From Ichthyophonus hoferi (lineage: Eukaryota > Opisthokonta > Ichthyosporea > Ichthyophonida > Ichthyophonidae), in NCBI GenBank assembly GCA_002751075.1, contig NAOQ01000032.1:119985-133329 (forward strand): a stretch of DNA of 13,345 nucleotides. Reading direction: 5' to 3'. Shown piece by piece: positions 1-9,800 of the stretch. The translations under genes were made by a program, and so were the position numbers. Below the pieces are notes generated by a model, which did no database searches, was not told where the DNA came from, and saw only the letters and a program-made list of their open reading frames with translations. The stretch's first letter is position 1. Every line of letters starts with the position of its first letter.

Positions 1-575
1 GGTCTATGTTGTAAATTACATCAACAATGGCTGAGACTACAATATATCTGTCCTGTGAACCCCAAATTATATTCCCTGCCTTTGATTGGGAATTTATTTT
101 TGATACACAGAAAATGTCATATTATGGTTATTTATAGTGTTAATTACGTAGATTAAATAAATAAGGATTTCATTGGTAGTTACATACCATCATGATATTA
201 TGATCCTATTATTATATTAATATACCATTATAAAAAATTTCGGTTATATTGCTATGCTATTATACCCTTTTACTATTATATTATTATTCATTATTTATTA
301 TATTATTGCACCATTTTATTATTTTACTATTATGCATTATAATATTATAATATCATACTAATATGCTATTATTATATCATACTATTATACTATTTTTCAT
401 TAATTTATTATAGATCATAATATTCTACTATTATACTATCATACTAATACATAAACTATGATACTACAATACTATAATACTTGGATACTAGAGCCAAAAA
501 AGAAACACATGAAAGATAAAAGAGAAAAAAATAAAAATGAAAGCAAACACAAAGCAGTATTACAACACACTCTAC
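1..575. other. AT-rich stretch at the left edge, part of the next histidinol-phosphatase intron
   Basis: On the minus strand this follows the donor GTAGAGTG at 575 and should be intronic until the missing C-terminal exon. From about 183 to 484 it is a degenerate TAT/TAC-type low-complexity tract. Positions 1-80 are less AT-rich and open in one frame on each strand, but neither reading matches the expected C-terminal motifs, so no exon is called. Confidence 0.5.
183..484. repeat. Degenerate TAT/TAC-type low-complexity tract
   Basis: About 300 bp built almost only of A, T and scattered C, with recurring short words such as tattata, ctattat and tactat. On the complementary strand it resembles the TAATAG-type tract at 6500-6735, so the two tracts have opposite orientation. 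It looks like a decayed minisatellite or replication-slippage tract. Confidence 0.7.
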
Positions 576-1601
576 CTTGAGTTTATTTCAAATATAGCCC
601 CACACGCAACCCCCAGATCTATATTCCTCTCTATCTGTTGCCACACTTTTGCAGAGAGAGGATAATCAGGGCGATACATGCGGATGAGGTCAAAGTGACC
701 AATGATCGGGGGCTGTAGTCCCTTAATTAAGCTGCATACATACATATATGGACACGATTAGAGTTATGTATAGTAATAAAGTATTAAATACTATTGGATA
801 TTAAAATTTTAAAAGATAAATATCATACAAGTATTGGTGGGGAAACAGTGTATAAGACACTGTGGGCTATGGGTGGAATAGTAATAACATTTTTTATAAT
901 GCATCAACTAAATATAAATATAGCCGAAATGTTGCAGGTTTTCACGTTTACATATTAGATTTAACCTTAGTTAAAATTGAATATTAATTGTATATCAAAA
1001 TTTAATTTTAAATTTATATAAAAAATATTAACTTAAACTTAAATATCCAATAAAGCTATAGTTATAGTTGTAGGTCAAGTGCAGGCATGGTAAGTAATTA
1101 TACTTATTCAATCTCCAAGAAACTTGATTGGTAAATTTAAAATATGCACAAAATAAAATATACGTATTATTTATTTATTATTTATGTATCTATCTATCCC
1201 ACTTTACCCCCCTTTTGATTGCTTACTATATGTTCACGTACACTAACTCATTGGTCTTTATATAACTAGCTATAATATATTTGAAATAATTGCCTCAATA
1301 GTCTAAATTGGGACACTCATTAAACTAAGTAAGGAAACCTATTAGTCCAATTAAAAATAATAATAAGATATAATAAGGAAATCAGTTTTGAGATGGAACA
1401 TATAATGGGAGAAATATTGGACATATAAGGAAATAAGAATAAAAAGCATACTCACTCGTATTGGTGTTCAAAGTATTTTAAAAATACATTTTCCGTTCCT
1501 CCTAATTTTTGTTCGGCTGTGACGTATATATCATTGGAGTAGTCTATGGGAATCCTTTGAAAAACGACAACCAGTAAGAAAACACAATCATGTTATGCTA
1601 T

Positions 1602-1637
<36 letters not shown>

Positions 1638-4600
1638 CTACTGACTTATGGTAAATACCTAATTATCAGGATAGTTTTTATTGGTGTTAGTAATTAGCAA
1701 TTGGCAAAGAGATATAAAGAGACTAGTACTTATGAAAGAATAGAAGGATAAGAGAGGAGAGATTAATAAAGGGAATAAAAATAAATAAGGATGTAATTAT
1801 AAAATTATAAACAAGATACAGGAGAGAGAATTGGGACATAGATGGATATATATAAATAAAGGAAATTAGCATAGCTGTGCCGAGCATATTTTAAATTTTT
1901 TAATCATATACATTAAATTATCTACTATTCTACTAGCTAAACTGCGTTAATAATACAATGATTATTTCCTTTTATGAAACCAAGCCAAATACTGCTGTTG
2001 ATTTAAACCTATAGTACTCACTGTGTCAAGCCCACATTAAATAAATTTTATTTGAGTCAATAACAATAGCACAATAGCCCCAAGTGTTTTGTATTACGTA
2101 AGATATAGGAGAGAGATCAATATAACTGAAAGAATACCTCCTGTAATTAACTTCTTAATACATAGCGATCACATTTTATGGGTCAATTGAATTGTAGTTA
2201 TAAGATAACGGTTATCGTAACGGTGATTGTCATAGCTGGGTATGCATCCAAACTAATGAATTATTACGTAAATATTGTTTGTATTATTATCAATGTTATC
2301 AATGTACTTTAAGTGGAATTATATATTAATCACAAATATACTCATTCGTCATGGTCCATAGTCCTACAAAGATGTCAATTATCATCAAAGGTACCAACAT
2401 ATCCATCCATTTTTAATGATATGAGGTTTACTAAGGGCTTGTAACTTTTTGCTTTCATTGAAAAATTAAAACAAAAGCAACAATACATACTTAAATCACA
2501 GTTACTGGTTTATGTCCTAATATGCTGTACAAATTGGTGCATTCCATTTCTCTCACCATCTATTAATGCTTTGAATTGTCGACATGTTTTAAAAAACAAC
2601 TTTTATGAGTGTTATTGTTTAAGTAAATACATACCCATCCACGTGATGCACGGAAGCAACCACATAGTCAAATGAATGGGTCGCTATAAGATCTTGACAC
2701 TCCGATATACTTATTGGCCCTAGGAACTCTGTTTCCATGCCAACCAATACCTCCATCTCCATGCCAATAGATTCTCGTTGACATCGTTTTGCTTCAACGA
2801 CGTAGTCCTTAAACATAGCTTGCAGATCTTCAATCCTTATGCCTCTCTATTAATTAAAAATCATTAAGTTAATTAGTTCAACCCTCAGGCAGGTTGGTGC
2901 CGGAAACTAGATTTTTTCAAAAGTACCAGTTGCATAAATTCATTAATTATAGTTATGCAATGGTTGTCTTGTAGTGTGTAGGCAGTTCATACCAGTATGA
3001 CCGTATCGTACTGGTACTCTATGGGCCAAGAATACACTTACAATGACGTATATATTGATCTAAATATACTTTCCATATATAGAAATAACTATAAGTGATA
3101 TTTCCCAGTCCGTCTAATTATAGGTTAAATCAAAAGTATCTAATTATTAATTATGAAAATAGATGACTATATTTAAGCTTAATACAGTAGATTGATCGGT
3201 TTGTAAAACCCGGTAAAAGACAAAGAAAAAAATGCATAAGAAATTGCAAAAGACAAAATGTTTTGTAATAGAATGATGTATGTTGAATATAGCTTATTTA
3301 TTTCTGATAATTGTTTTAGAAATCGTAGTAAGTCTCTCTGAAGATCCAACAAGAGCAAATGAAAAAAAAAATTGGATAAGAGGTAATATAAACTTGGAAA
3401 TAAACACAGAGACCTATATTTATACTAGTATACTTGAAGAATATTTTAATGATAATAGTGCGAAGAGAGGACCGTAATTAATTTTAACAGTATTAAAATT
3501 TAGATGGAATGTATTAAAATATATGTCTTGTTGTAGTTGTGAGTAAATACTAATGAAGTTTAGTACCATACATCTCCCTTCCCTTTCTATTTCTTTCTCT
3601 ATTTAGGCTGCTCAATCTAAACATTTTTATCGCCATAAAATTCAATATAGGCCAATATGAAGTGTACTTTAATTTAAAATTTCAATTTTATACAGAAATA
3701 TTAGATTGAAACTATCTATTTGAGTGGGCTTTGGTACCTGGTGTATAATATAAAATCCTCTGACATTTAAATCACGTATTCAATATATATGGCAGAGTTT
3801 GATTATATACAAATTATAAACAATAAGAATTAAATTAAAATCAAAGTATAAATAATTTTCATATTGGGCATAAAAAACCAAATAATATTATTGATTGACC
3901 AGTAAGTAACATTGTAACTATATAGAATGTGGAATGTGAGATTAGGCTTTATTATTGGTTGATCTTGCACCATTGCAACTACGAAATTTACAGTGGTTTT
4001 GGAACTTACGTAGGAAAATACAGATGATGTCTAGAGCATAGAAATATACATTATTACACACACACACACACACACACACATGTATATATATTAAAACGTA
4101 TGCAACTAATATATTATATATATATGTGTGTATATATGTAGTGAGATTTATGTAAAGATAAGCAAGCACAAGAACATACAATAAAAATATATACACAGCC
4201 ATGCATATATACAGAGACAGGTATACCACTACAAATAGAAACATATATATGCTTATAAGAACCTTTTACAACACATAATTAATTACAGTACAATTAAACA
4301 GTGGCAACACTTAAATAATTTTTACACAATTTAAAAACCAATAACACAGAGTGAATAGGAAATGATAAAAATATAATATATAATAGGAATAGAAGAAAGA
4401 TACATATGCGTTTATTGGTAATATATCCTATGGACATGGAAATGCATGTCTTTGTGACGACCTGTACTTTTATAGATAAATGCATACGCATAAATATATT
4501 GACAATATGATTGTATTGTATTATTAGTTCTTAGTAATTCGCTGTCGCGCTAATTATATAGCCAATAATGAAGAAAAAAAATGGTAATGGAATGCTCATT

Positions 4601-4839
4601 CTTCTCAATGCTCATTCTTCTCATTTTTTAATTGAATAACAACCATCTCTTAAACATGTACAATTGCTTCTTACCTCCACCTCATTCGGATACAGTTGCT
4701 CATCTCTATTCCTGGGAAAATGTTCAGACATGCCAAGCGAAATAAACCCTAGCGCCTTCGCTCTAACAACTACCTCATCCAATGAACCATTGCCGTGCGT
4801 AGAGTATCTCCCACTATGGGAGTGAAATGTGAACGGCAT
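576..4839 (-). CDS. HIS2: Histidinol-phosphatase, PHP family (HIS2-type), spliced, 3' end beyond the left edge
   Basis: Hydrolyses L-histidinol phosphate to histidinol, the penultimate stage of histidine synthesis, presumably in the cytosol. Exons on the minus strand: 4839-4675, 2846-2635, 1554-1456, 731-576; phases 0, 2, 2, 2 join without conflict and every junction is GT-AG. The start Met gives the typical family N-terminus MPFTFHSHSG; no upstream in-frame ATG exists before a stop. Metal-binding PHP motifs are all present: HSHSG (His6, His8), SEHFP (Glu39, His40), GMETEF (Glu93), SVHHVDG (His122, His123) and GHFDLIR (His171, Asp173). The last exon ends in FEINS, which in relatives precedes a stretch ending in an SDDAH-type motif; that part (roughly 90-120 residues against the ~335 of yeast His2) is not found in 1-575 and should lie off-window. 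Identification is by remembered family motifs, not a search. The gene is divergent from the C2-OTU gene. Confidence 0.93.
732..2634 (-). other. Introns 2 and 3 of the histidinol-phosphatase gene flanking a 99-nt exon
   Basis: Intron 2 (2634-1555) has donor GTATGTAT and acceptor CAAAG; intron 3 (1455-732) has donor GTGAGTAT and acceptor TATGCAG. Both are phase 2. They are AT-rich, with a TA dinucleotide run at 1605-1633. I see nothing else in them. Confidence 0.85.
1605..1633. repeat. (AT)n microsatellite
   Basis: An uninterrupted run of about 14 AT units inside intron 2 of the histidinol-phosphatase gene. Confidence 0.95.
3280..3477 (+). CDS. Possible small secreted protein nested antisense in an intron (unrecognised, doubtful)
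   Basis: A 65-codon ORF opposite intron 1 of the histidinol-phosphatase gene. The first ~20 residues (MLNIAYLFLIIVLEIVVSLS) form a hydrophobic segment like a signal peptide. The remainder is charged, with Glu, Asp, Lys, Asn and a C-terminal Lys-Arg-Gly-Pro. I recognise no family. In DNA this AT-rich, hydrophobic codons rich in T are expected by chance, and no promoter or splice signal ties it to a gene, so it may be spurious. Confidence 0.18.
   Translation: MLNIAYLFLIIVLEIVVSLSEDPTRANEKKNWIRGNINLEINTETYIYTSILEEYFNDNSAKRGP
4056..4080. repeat. (CA)n microsatellite
   Basis: About 12 CA units in intron 1 of the histidinol-phosphatase gene, where the sense strand reads TG. An AT/GT-rich stretch follows to about 4140. 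Confidence 0.95.
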
Positions 4840-5367
4840 TTGGTTAATTTGCTTGGATTCATGTATATTATAAGAATATAGGTATGGCTGGAATAATGCT
4901 ACGAGAGTATAGTTTATGGTGTATTGTATGCTAATATATTTAATATGACATTAAAATTTGAGCTTTTATAATTATTTATATGTTATTAGCTTGATATATA
5001 TCCACACTCAAATAAATGGCATTGCACACATAGGAATATAATTAAGTAATATTAGGCAGGAGTATTAAATAGGTACGATACTACGATACGCCAACACGTC
5101 TTTGTTTACCTCAGCTAAAGAGTAGCCAATGGATGAAAAGATTGTGCTGTATATGAGAGTCTTTCACGTTCTAATAATATATTTTAATAAAATTCAATAA
5201 ATATTGGAGTCATCAGTCTATATCACTTTATTCTTAATTTTAAAGAATATAAAATATTTATTACTATTTTTTTCTTCTTATTTTTAGTTTTTTATATATA
5301 AATATAACTATATCCCATCGACAACTGAACCGTATAATATCATACAAAAGCATCCGTGATTAAGTGA

Positions 5368-5515
5368 GTAGTGGCTGGCTTAAAATCGGGTTTAGCGCCG
5401 TCAATCAACAGTAATCAATGTTTAGATCACATTCCCATTAGATGACGGTCAATAGCTACATTAAAGATATTATTTTTATTTATGCTATTTTATTGGCTCC
5501 AAGGCCAGCCACCAC
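5368..5515. repeat. Imperfect short inverted repeat
   Basis: gtagtggctggctt at 5368-5381 is mirrored by aaggccagccaccac at 5501-5515, about 14 of 15 positions with one indel, separated by about 120 bp. The arms are notably richer in GC than the surroundings. No target-site duplication or element family is evident, so this is only a structural observation. Confidence 0.45.
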
Positions 5516-6278
5516 AAACTGCATAACTGCCTGGGAACTAAAAATCATCCATCCTGACTTATTGATGACATGCGATTAGCGGAAACTACATGTGCAAAAG
5601 GCTTGGATTAAATTGGGTTTTGCTTATTTATCGATTAAACTCCACTAAGGTGTAGTAGTTGTTTCAGTATCGACAATTGTATAAATATATTACTAATGAT
5701 CCAAATTTTTGGACCAGGGGATATGCGTCTTTGCATTGCCATTACCTACTTAGTAAATGCCAATTTGTTAGTCGAAAGTCACTAGCGTTGAGGATACATA
5801 CTCTTCCTATATTGATAGGTAGCTAGTGATAGTAATACTAATGACACAGAAATATATATTGTTTATTGCTTAGTTTATTCTTAACAAACTTTGTCTCTTG
5901 TCTTAGTTCCAAGGAATATCTTTATTTGAATTTTTAATAGAGCAGAACCTTACTGGAATACACTATCATGCTGTGGTTTAATTCACTCTTATGCTATTCG
6001 TGATCTAGAATTTTCGCATTCCTCATTTAAGAGGGAGTAGATAAATCCAACAAGTGTCCATCACACATTAAACCTACTATAATCCTGGGTTAATATTATG
6101 TTAATCAAATACTAAAGGCTCATTCATTACACAGGTATGCATATAATACATAAAATGCATTGATATAATTCATTACTGAAGCTACTGCATAAAACCGACA
6201 GACAAAATCAAGCTTCTGCCATAAATCTTATGGTGAGGAAATAATGCGCCAATGAAATCAATTTGATAAATTCATTTA

Positions 6279-6397
6279 CCAATCATGTCACATTTTACTG
6301 AGTTAATGACGTTGATAGAAAATTGCATTATACGCCTAGCTCTTAAAACATTTGCAGGACATTGGGTATGGTATATAAAATCAGCATTAGCCAATCA
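6279..6397 (+). promoter_or_regulatory. CCAATCA boxes and TATA-like element upstream of the C2-OTU gene
   Basis: ACCAATCA at 6278 and GCCAATCA at 6390 fit the NF-Y/HAP-type CCAAT box, and TATATAAAA lies at 6372. They are 350-460 bp before the tentative start codon at 6741. The same heptamer recurs in introns and intergenic DNA of this window, so its presence here is weak evidence for a promoter. Confidence 0.25.
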
Positions 6398-6499
6398 TAT
6401 GGCGTGCATATAATATATAACCCCATTAGTTACTTATAGATCTACTTATCTACTTATGCTCAACAGAGAGCCTAGCTCAGTTTGTTATCCTTAAGATAG

Positions 6500-6735
6500 A
6501 GTAGTAATGTGTATATTGGTATTACAGTATAATAGAAATAGTATAGTAAAATATGATGATATAATACTATAATAGTATTGTAGTATATTAATATAATACT
6601 ATAATAATAATATAGTAGAATAGTAATAGTGTAACGGTATAGTAGTATAATAGTATAGAAGTATAATAATATAATAATAGTATTGTATAATAGTACAACT
6701 AGGTAATAAGCAGTAGTAGTATAGTATAATAGTAT
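6500..6735. repeat. Degenerate TAATAG/TAGTAT-type low-complexity tract
   Basis: About 230 bp of recurring words such as atagtat, ataatactat and aatagt, almost without C. It ends directly before the tentative first exon of the C2-OTU gene, where composition changes sharply to mixed sequence. It is the reverse-complement type of the tract at 183-484. Confidence 0.7.
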
Positions 6736-6740
6736 TCCAA

Positions 6741-6800
6741 ATGCATACAGCCAACTTCAGTCAAAGCCAGTCTTCGTTGCTGCCCAAAAAATGTACTTAC
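6741..6800 (+). CDS. Tentative first coding exon of the C2-OTU gene
   Basis: An ATG opens 20 codons ([20 protein letters not shown]) ending at a strong donor, GTAAGAGT, in phase 0. Its mixed composition contrasts with the TA-rich tract just upstream. It was chosen because its phase suits the next exon, but nothing in the peptide identifies it. The true start could lie elsewhere, and 5' untranslated sequence is not defined. Confidence 0.35.
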
Positions 6801-9800
6801 GTAAGAGTATACTTAAAGGTAGATAAATAAACCTTTATCTCGATGTTTTAAGTTTGTATCTCACATCCGCATAACCTGTCTTTATTTATTGTTTTTGTAC
6901 GGATATTAGTATGTACATAGATTTGTTGATGGACACATCCCTCATAAGTAGGTGAATATTTTAATCGAAGGTCATACCAATAGAAATAATAAAAATAATC
7001 ATACCACAGATCCACAGAACTATACATGCTTATTTGCATACTAAAGTGTTGTATTGTATGTGCGAGGTATTGAGTTTATATGAAATTACATTATCCTGTA
7101 TCACCGTATACCATTTTTCTTACATGCATAATGTTCTTTTGGATAAAAAGAGGGATGTCTGCATAGCAATTGTAATATCAACAGTAACTACCGATTGGAG
7201 GTGATGAAAGAAGCAACTGCTAGAGCATCTATACCATGTTACATATGTAAATGCTCTGTGATCTGTGTAATTGTGTCCTAATTGCATAATTTTCTATCTG
7301 TGCAGGTGATACAAAACAAATTTTAAAATAGGTGTAGAGATATATACTGCATACACATGGATATATTCACACATGCTTATAAGCATATGTATATATTTTA
7401 AGTTATAATATTATTATGTATGCTTGTGGTGATTGTGTCAATATATTAATGGGTATATATAGATCCGATACTTATTTATATGCTTTTTATTTTAAAGGAG
7501 TGTTGTCTATTTTCATATTATAATTATTGACTTATTGTTATTGAATCATTAAATAATTACAAATAAACCTTTTGTTGGACATCTTTTTAGACTAATAACA
7601 ATCTCTGCATAATTTAAAAAATTAAAATCAAAATTCACCATTATTGGAACCACGCTAACACATGTTCAGTTTGTAAACCAATAATAGCCTTTACTTAACA
7701 TTAATTGTAAATCTAAAATTTATCATTACAGGAAGCACGCCATCTGCCGACGTCGCATGCTTGCAAACCAATAATAACCTATGCATAAGATTAAAATTAA
7801 AATTAAAATTAAAATTTATCATTACAGGAAGCACGTCATCTGCCCACATCGCAAGAAGAACGGACACCACACAACCTATACTGCACTGTACAAATAGGTA
7901 GAGACGGAGCAGTGATAGGAGAAACTGCTCCTTGTAAAGCAGCAACACATCACACTTGGGTACCTGTATGCGATATAACGTTAAACTATGAACAGAATAT
8001 ATTTGTTTCCACTCATATGTACGTCAGATTATATCACGAGGTAGGTTTGTGCAGAGTATAGTGTGTATGTGTATATATGTAGAAGCATACATACATGCAA
8101 CTTACTTGTCCTAGATTATGAATTACTTATATGTTTATGTATATATATAAAGGTACATACACATACACATACACATACACACATATATAGACCTTTAAAA
8201 GTTATATTGGAAAAGAAAAAATATCATAATTTCTGAAGTAAATTTTGGCAATTTTCATCTGTAACAGTGCAAAAAATTACCCAACTATCTCATTGGATGC
8301 AGTTTTTTTTAAAAAAGGCGTTAGATTCATAGGATGAGACTAGATTTATCGTTATCTATGGCATGGCATGATTCCCGTTCAATAACTTCTATGGGGTTAC
8401 AATTTTTTTGGATTTTATCAAATACACTACTAATAATATATTGGTTAATATTGCTTGGTTAAAGTAAAGCAGTAATATTGTTAGCCAATTAAATTATAGT
8501 TAGTTACTTGCCGATTTGTTCTTGGAACTTAAATGTGCCTGTCAGTGGAGGGTCTAATATCATTGGTTAGTCAGCTAATGTAGATGGTTTGCCCACCTAC
8601 AATTGCTTTGTAGCATGATTTGCAGACAATCTATTGGACACCTACGAAGGCCTGTCAGATATAACATACAGCATCCAATTGAATACCCATATATAGTAAT
8701 ATTATTATTATTTCAAATACAGACCGTGCTTCTATATATGGAAATTATGCAAATTCTATCATTGGTTCATTTATTTCATATTACTCATTTAGCCCTCCTT
8801 CTCCTAGTACATCAGTGCAAACATATACATATACATACATACATATATACATACATACATACATACGTACATACATACATACATACATATAGAATCAACA
8901 TTCGAACACGTGCATAGGGTTTTGTCGCGTTGCTTTACCCAAATTTACGAATGGTATAAAATATGAGGAAAAATGGACACCAATCAAGGACTCTCACAAC
9001 AATAATGTAAGTGGGCAGTGGTAATTCTAATTCGATATGCATATAGATATATGTAATAGTAATAGTAGATATAAATAAAGACTGGATTTTGTATTATATA
9101 TATGTGTGTATTTCTGTTTTTATTTCTATTTCTATTGTTATTCATATACATATATGTATATATATTTTTATAACGACATATATCTAAATATGATTATTGT
9201 TTCTTTTGGTAGTCTAGATATATCCTTAGTAAGGATGATTCTAACATGATCACATCACACTCCGATCTACCTGAACTAACCAATCATTGTCATTTAATAG
9301 ATGGGTGAGATGCTCATTGGTTGGCATTTTTCGATAGACGAGTATGAGATTAAACTATGTCTCCCAGAAACCTTTGTGGATAGTACGCATGGTACGGATA
9401 GTATATATATATATATATATATATATATGCATATATATGTTATGTGATAGTAGTATTATATGGTATGGTAACTATTGCATTATAAAATATTGTGTTTTAA
9501 TTAGTAATTATAACTATTATAACCAATAAGCAAGTGAAAGCTATTTCTATATTTTTTAAAAGCATACATTCCTTTATCCAGAGATATTTACAAATATTGG
9601 CTTAATATCGCTTCTTGTAGTGTATGTTCAGTCTGTATGGATAGAGACAAAGTTAATCGGACCAATCATTTGATCGTGTTCACAGTTCACATCCATGCTT
9701 CCACACTTCCACATATTAATTAATTACCACAAATCAACCTTAATTAATAATTAACCCCTTTCCATTCCAGATCAACCAATTATATCGCGAATACTGGAAG

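Larger units (their letters stand above)
2847..4674 (-). other. Intron 1 of the histidinol-phosphatase gene (1.8 kb)
   Basis: Donor GTAAGAAG follows codon 55 and acceptor TTAATAG precedes codon 56; phase 0. The joined peptide reads YPNEVE-RGIRIEDL, which suits the family, so no exon seems to be missing inside. The intron contains a CA/TG dinucleotide run, several TA-rich runs and an antisense 65-codon ORF (3280-3477), but no recognised gene or mobile element. Confidence 0.85.
4840..6499. other. Divergent intergenic region with no supportable gene
   Basis: Lies between the start of the histidinol-phosphatase gene and the TA-rich tract before the C2-OTU gene. Both promoters should be here. I find no ORF with protein-like composition and no exon chain. 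It holds an imperfect inverted repeat (5368-5381 against 5501-5515), a CCAAT at about 5105, two CCAATCA heptamers at 6279 and 6391, and a TATATAAAA at 6372. Confidence 0.6.
7828..9360 (+). other. C2-like domain, probably calcium-independent
   Basis: Built from exons 7828-8040, 8893-9006 and the start of 9301-9400, with the first strand in 7010-7066. Diagnostic stretches are NLYCTVQIG (strand 2, usually DPYV), [13 protein letters not shown] (usually NPxWNE), [25 protein letters not shown] (usually DDFIGxxxIPL), KWTPIKDS (usually WxxL) and [10 protein letters not shown] (last strand, usually GELxVxIxY). The aspartates that bind calcium in loops 1 and 3 are absent: Asn-Leu-Tyr replaces Asp-Pro-Tyr, and His-Glu-Asn-Gln-His-Ser replaces the Asp-rich loop. 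Calcium-dependent lipid binding is therefore unlikely. Confidence 0.72.

Noticed and set aside
1-153. Open frames at the left edge, including one with a cytochrome P450-like PLIGN word
   Set aside because: A five-residue match is too short, no heme-binding or other motif is present, and the minus-strand frame lacks the C-terminal motifs expected for the histidinol phosphatase.
3942-4244. Minus-strand ORF of 100 codons
   Set aside because: It contains a Cys-Val run from the CA microsatellite and hydrophobic translation of AT-rich intron DNA; no splice or family support.
5368-5515. Inverted repeat considered as a miniature transposable element
   Set aside because: Arms are only about 15 bp, no flanking target duplication is visible, and there is no second copy in the window.
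7201-7280. Possible alternative N-terminal exon of the C2-OTU gene starting at ATG 7204
   Set aside because: Its peptide (ending KCSVIC) fits the alternating pattern of the first C2 strand less well than the exon at 7010-7066, and its donor is weaker.
7691-7948. Minus-strand ORF of 85 codons
   Set aside because: It is antisense to the C2 exon and its Asn-Phe repeats come from the AAAATT hexamer run.
8276-8310. [14 protein letters not shown] reading that resembles a C2 strand
   Set aside because: There is no GT donor at the required place, and the exon at 8893 continues the domain directly in phase 0.
8603-8917. Open frame of 104 codons on the plus strand
   Set aside because: It lies mostly in intron 3 of the C2-OTU gene, ends in His-Thr-Tyr-Ile repeats coming from the ATAC microsatellite, and is out of frame with the exon at 8893.
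9344-9529. Plus-strand ORF of 61 codons overlapping exon 9301-9400
   Set aside because: It is a different frame from the one that continues the C2 domain, and its centre is translated AT microsatellite.
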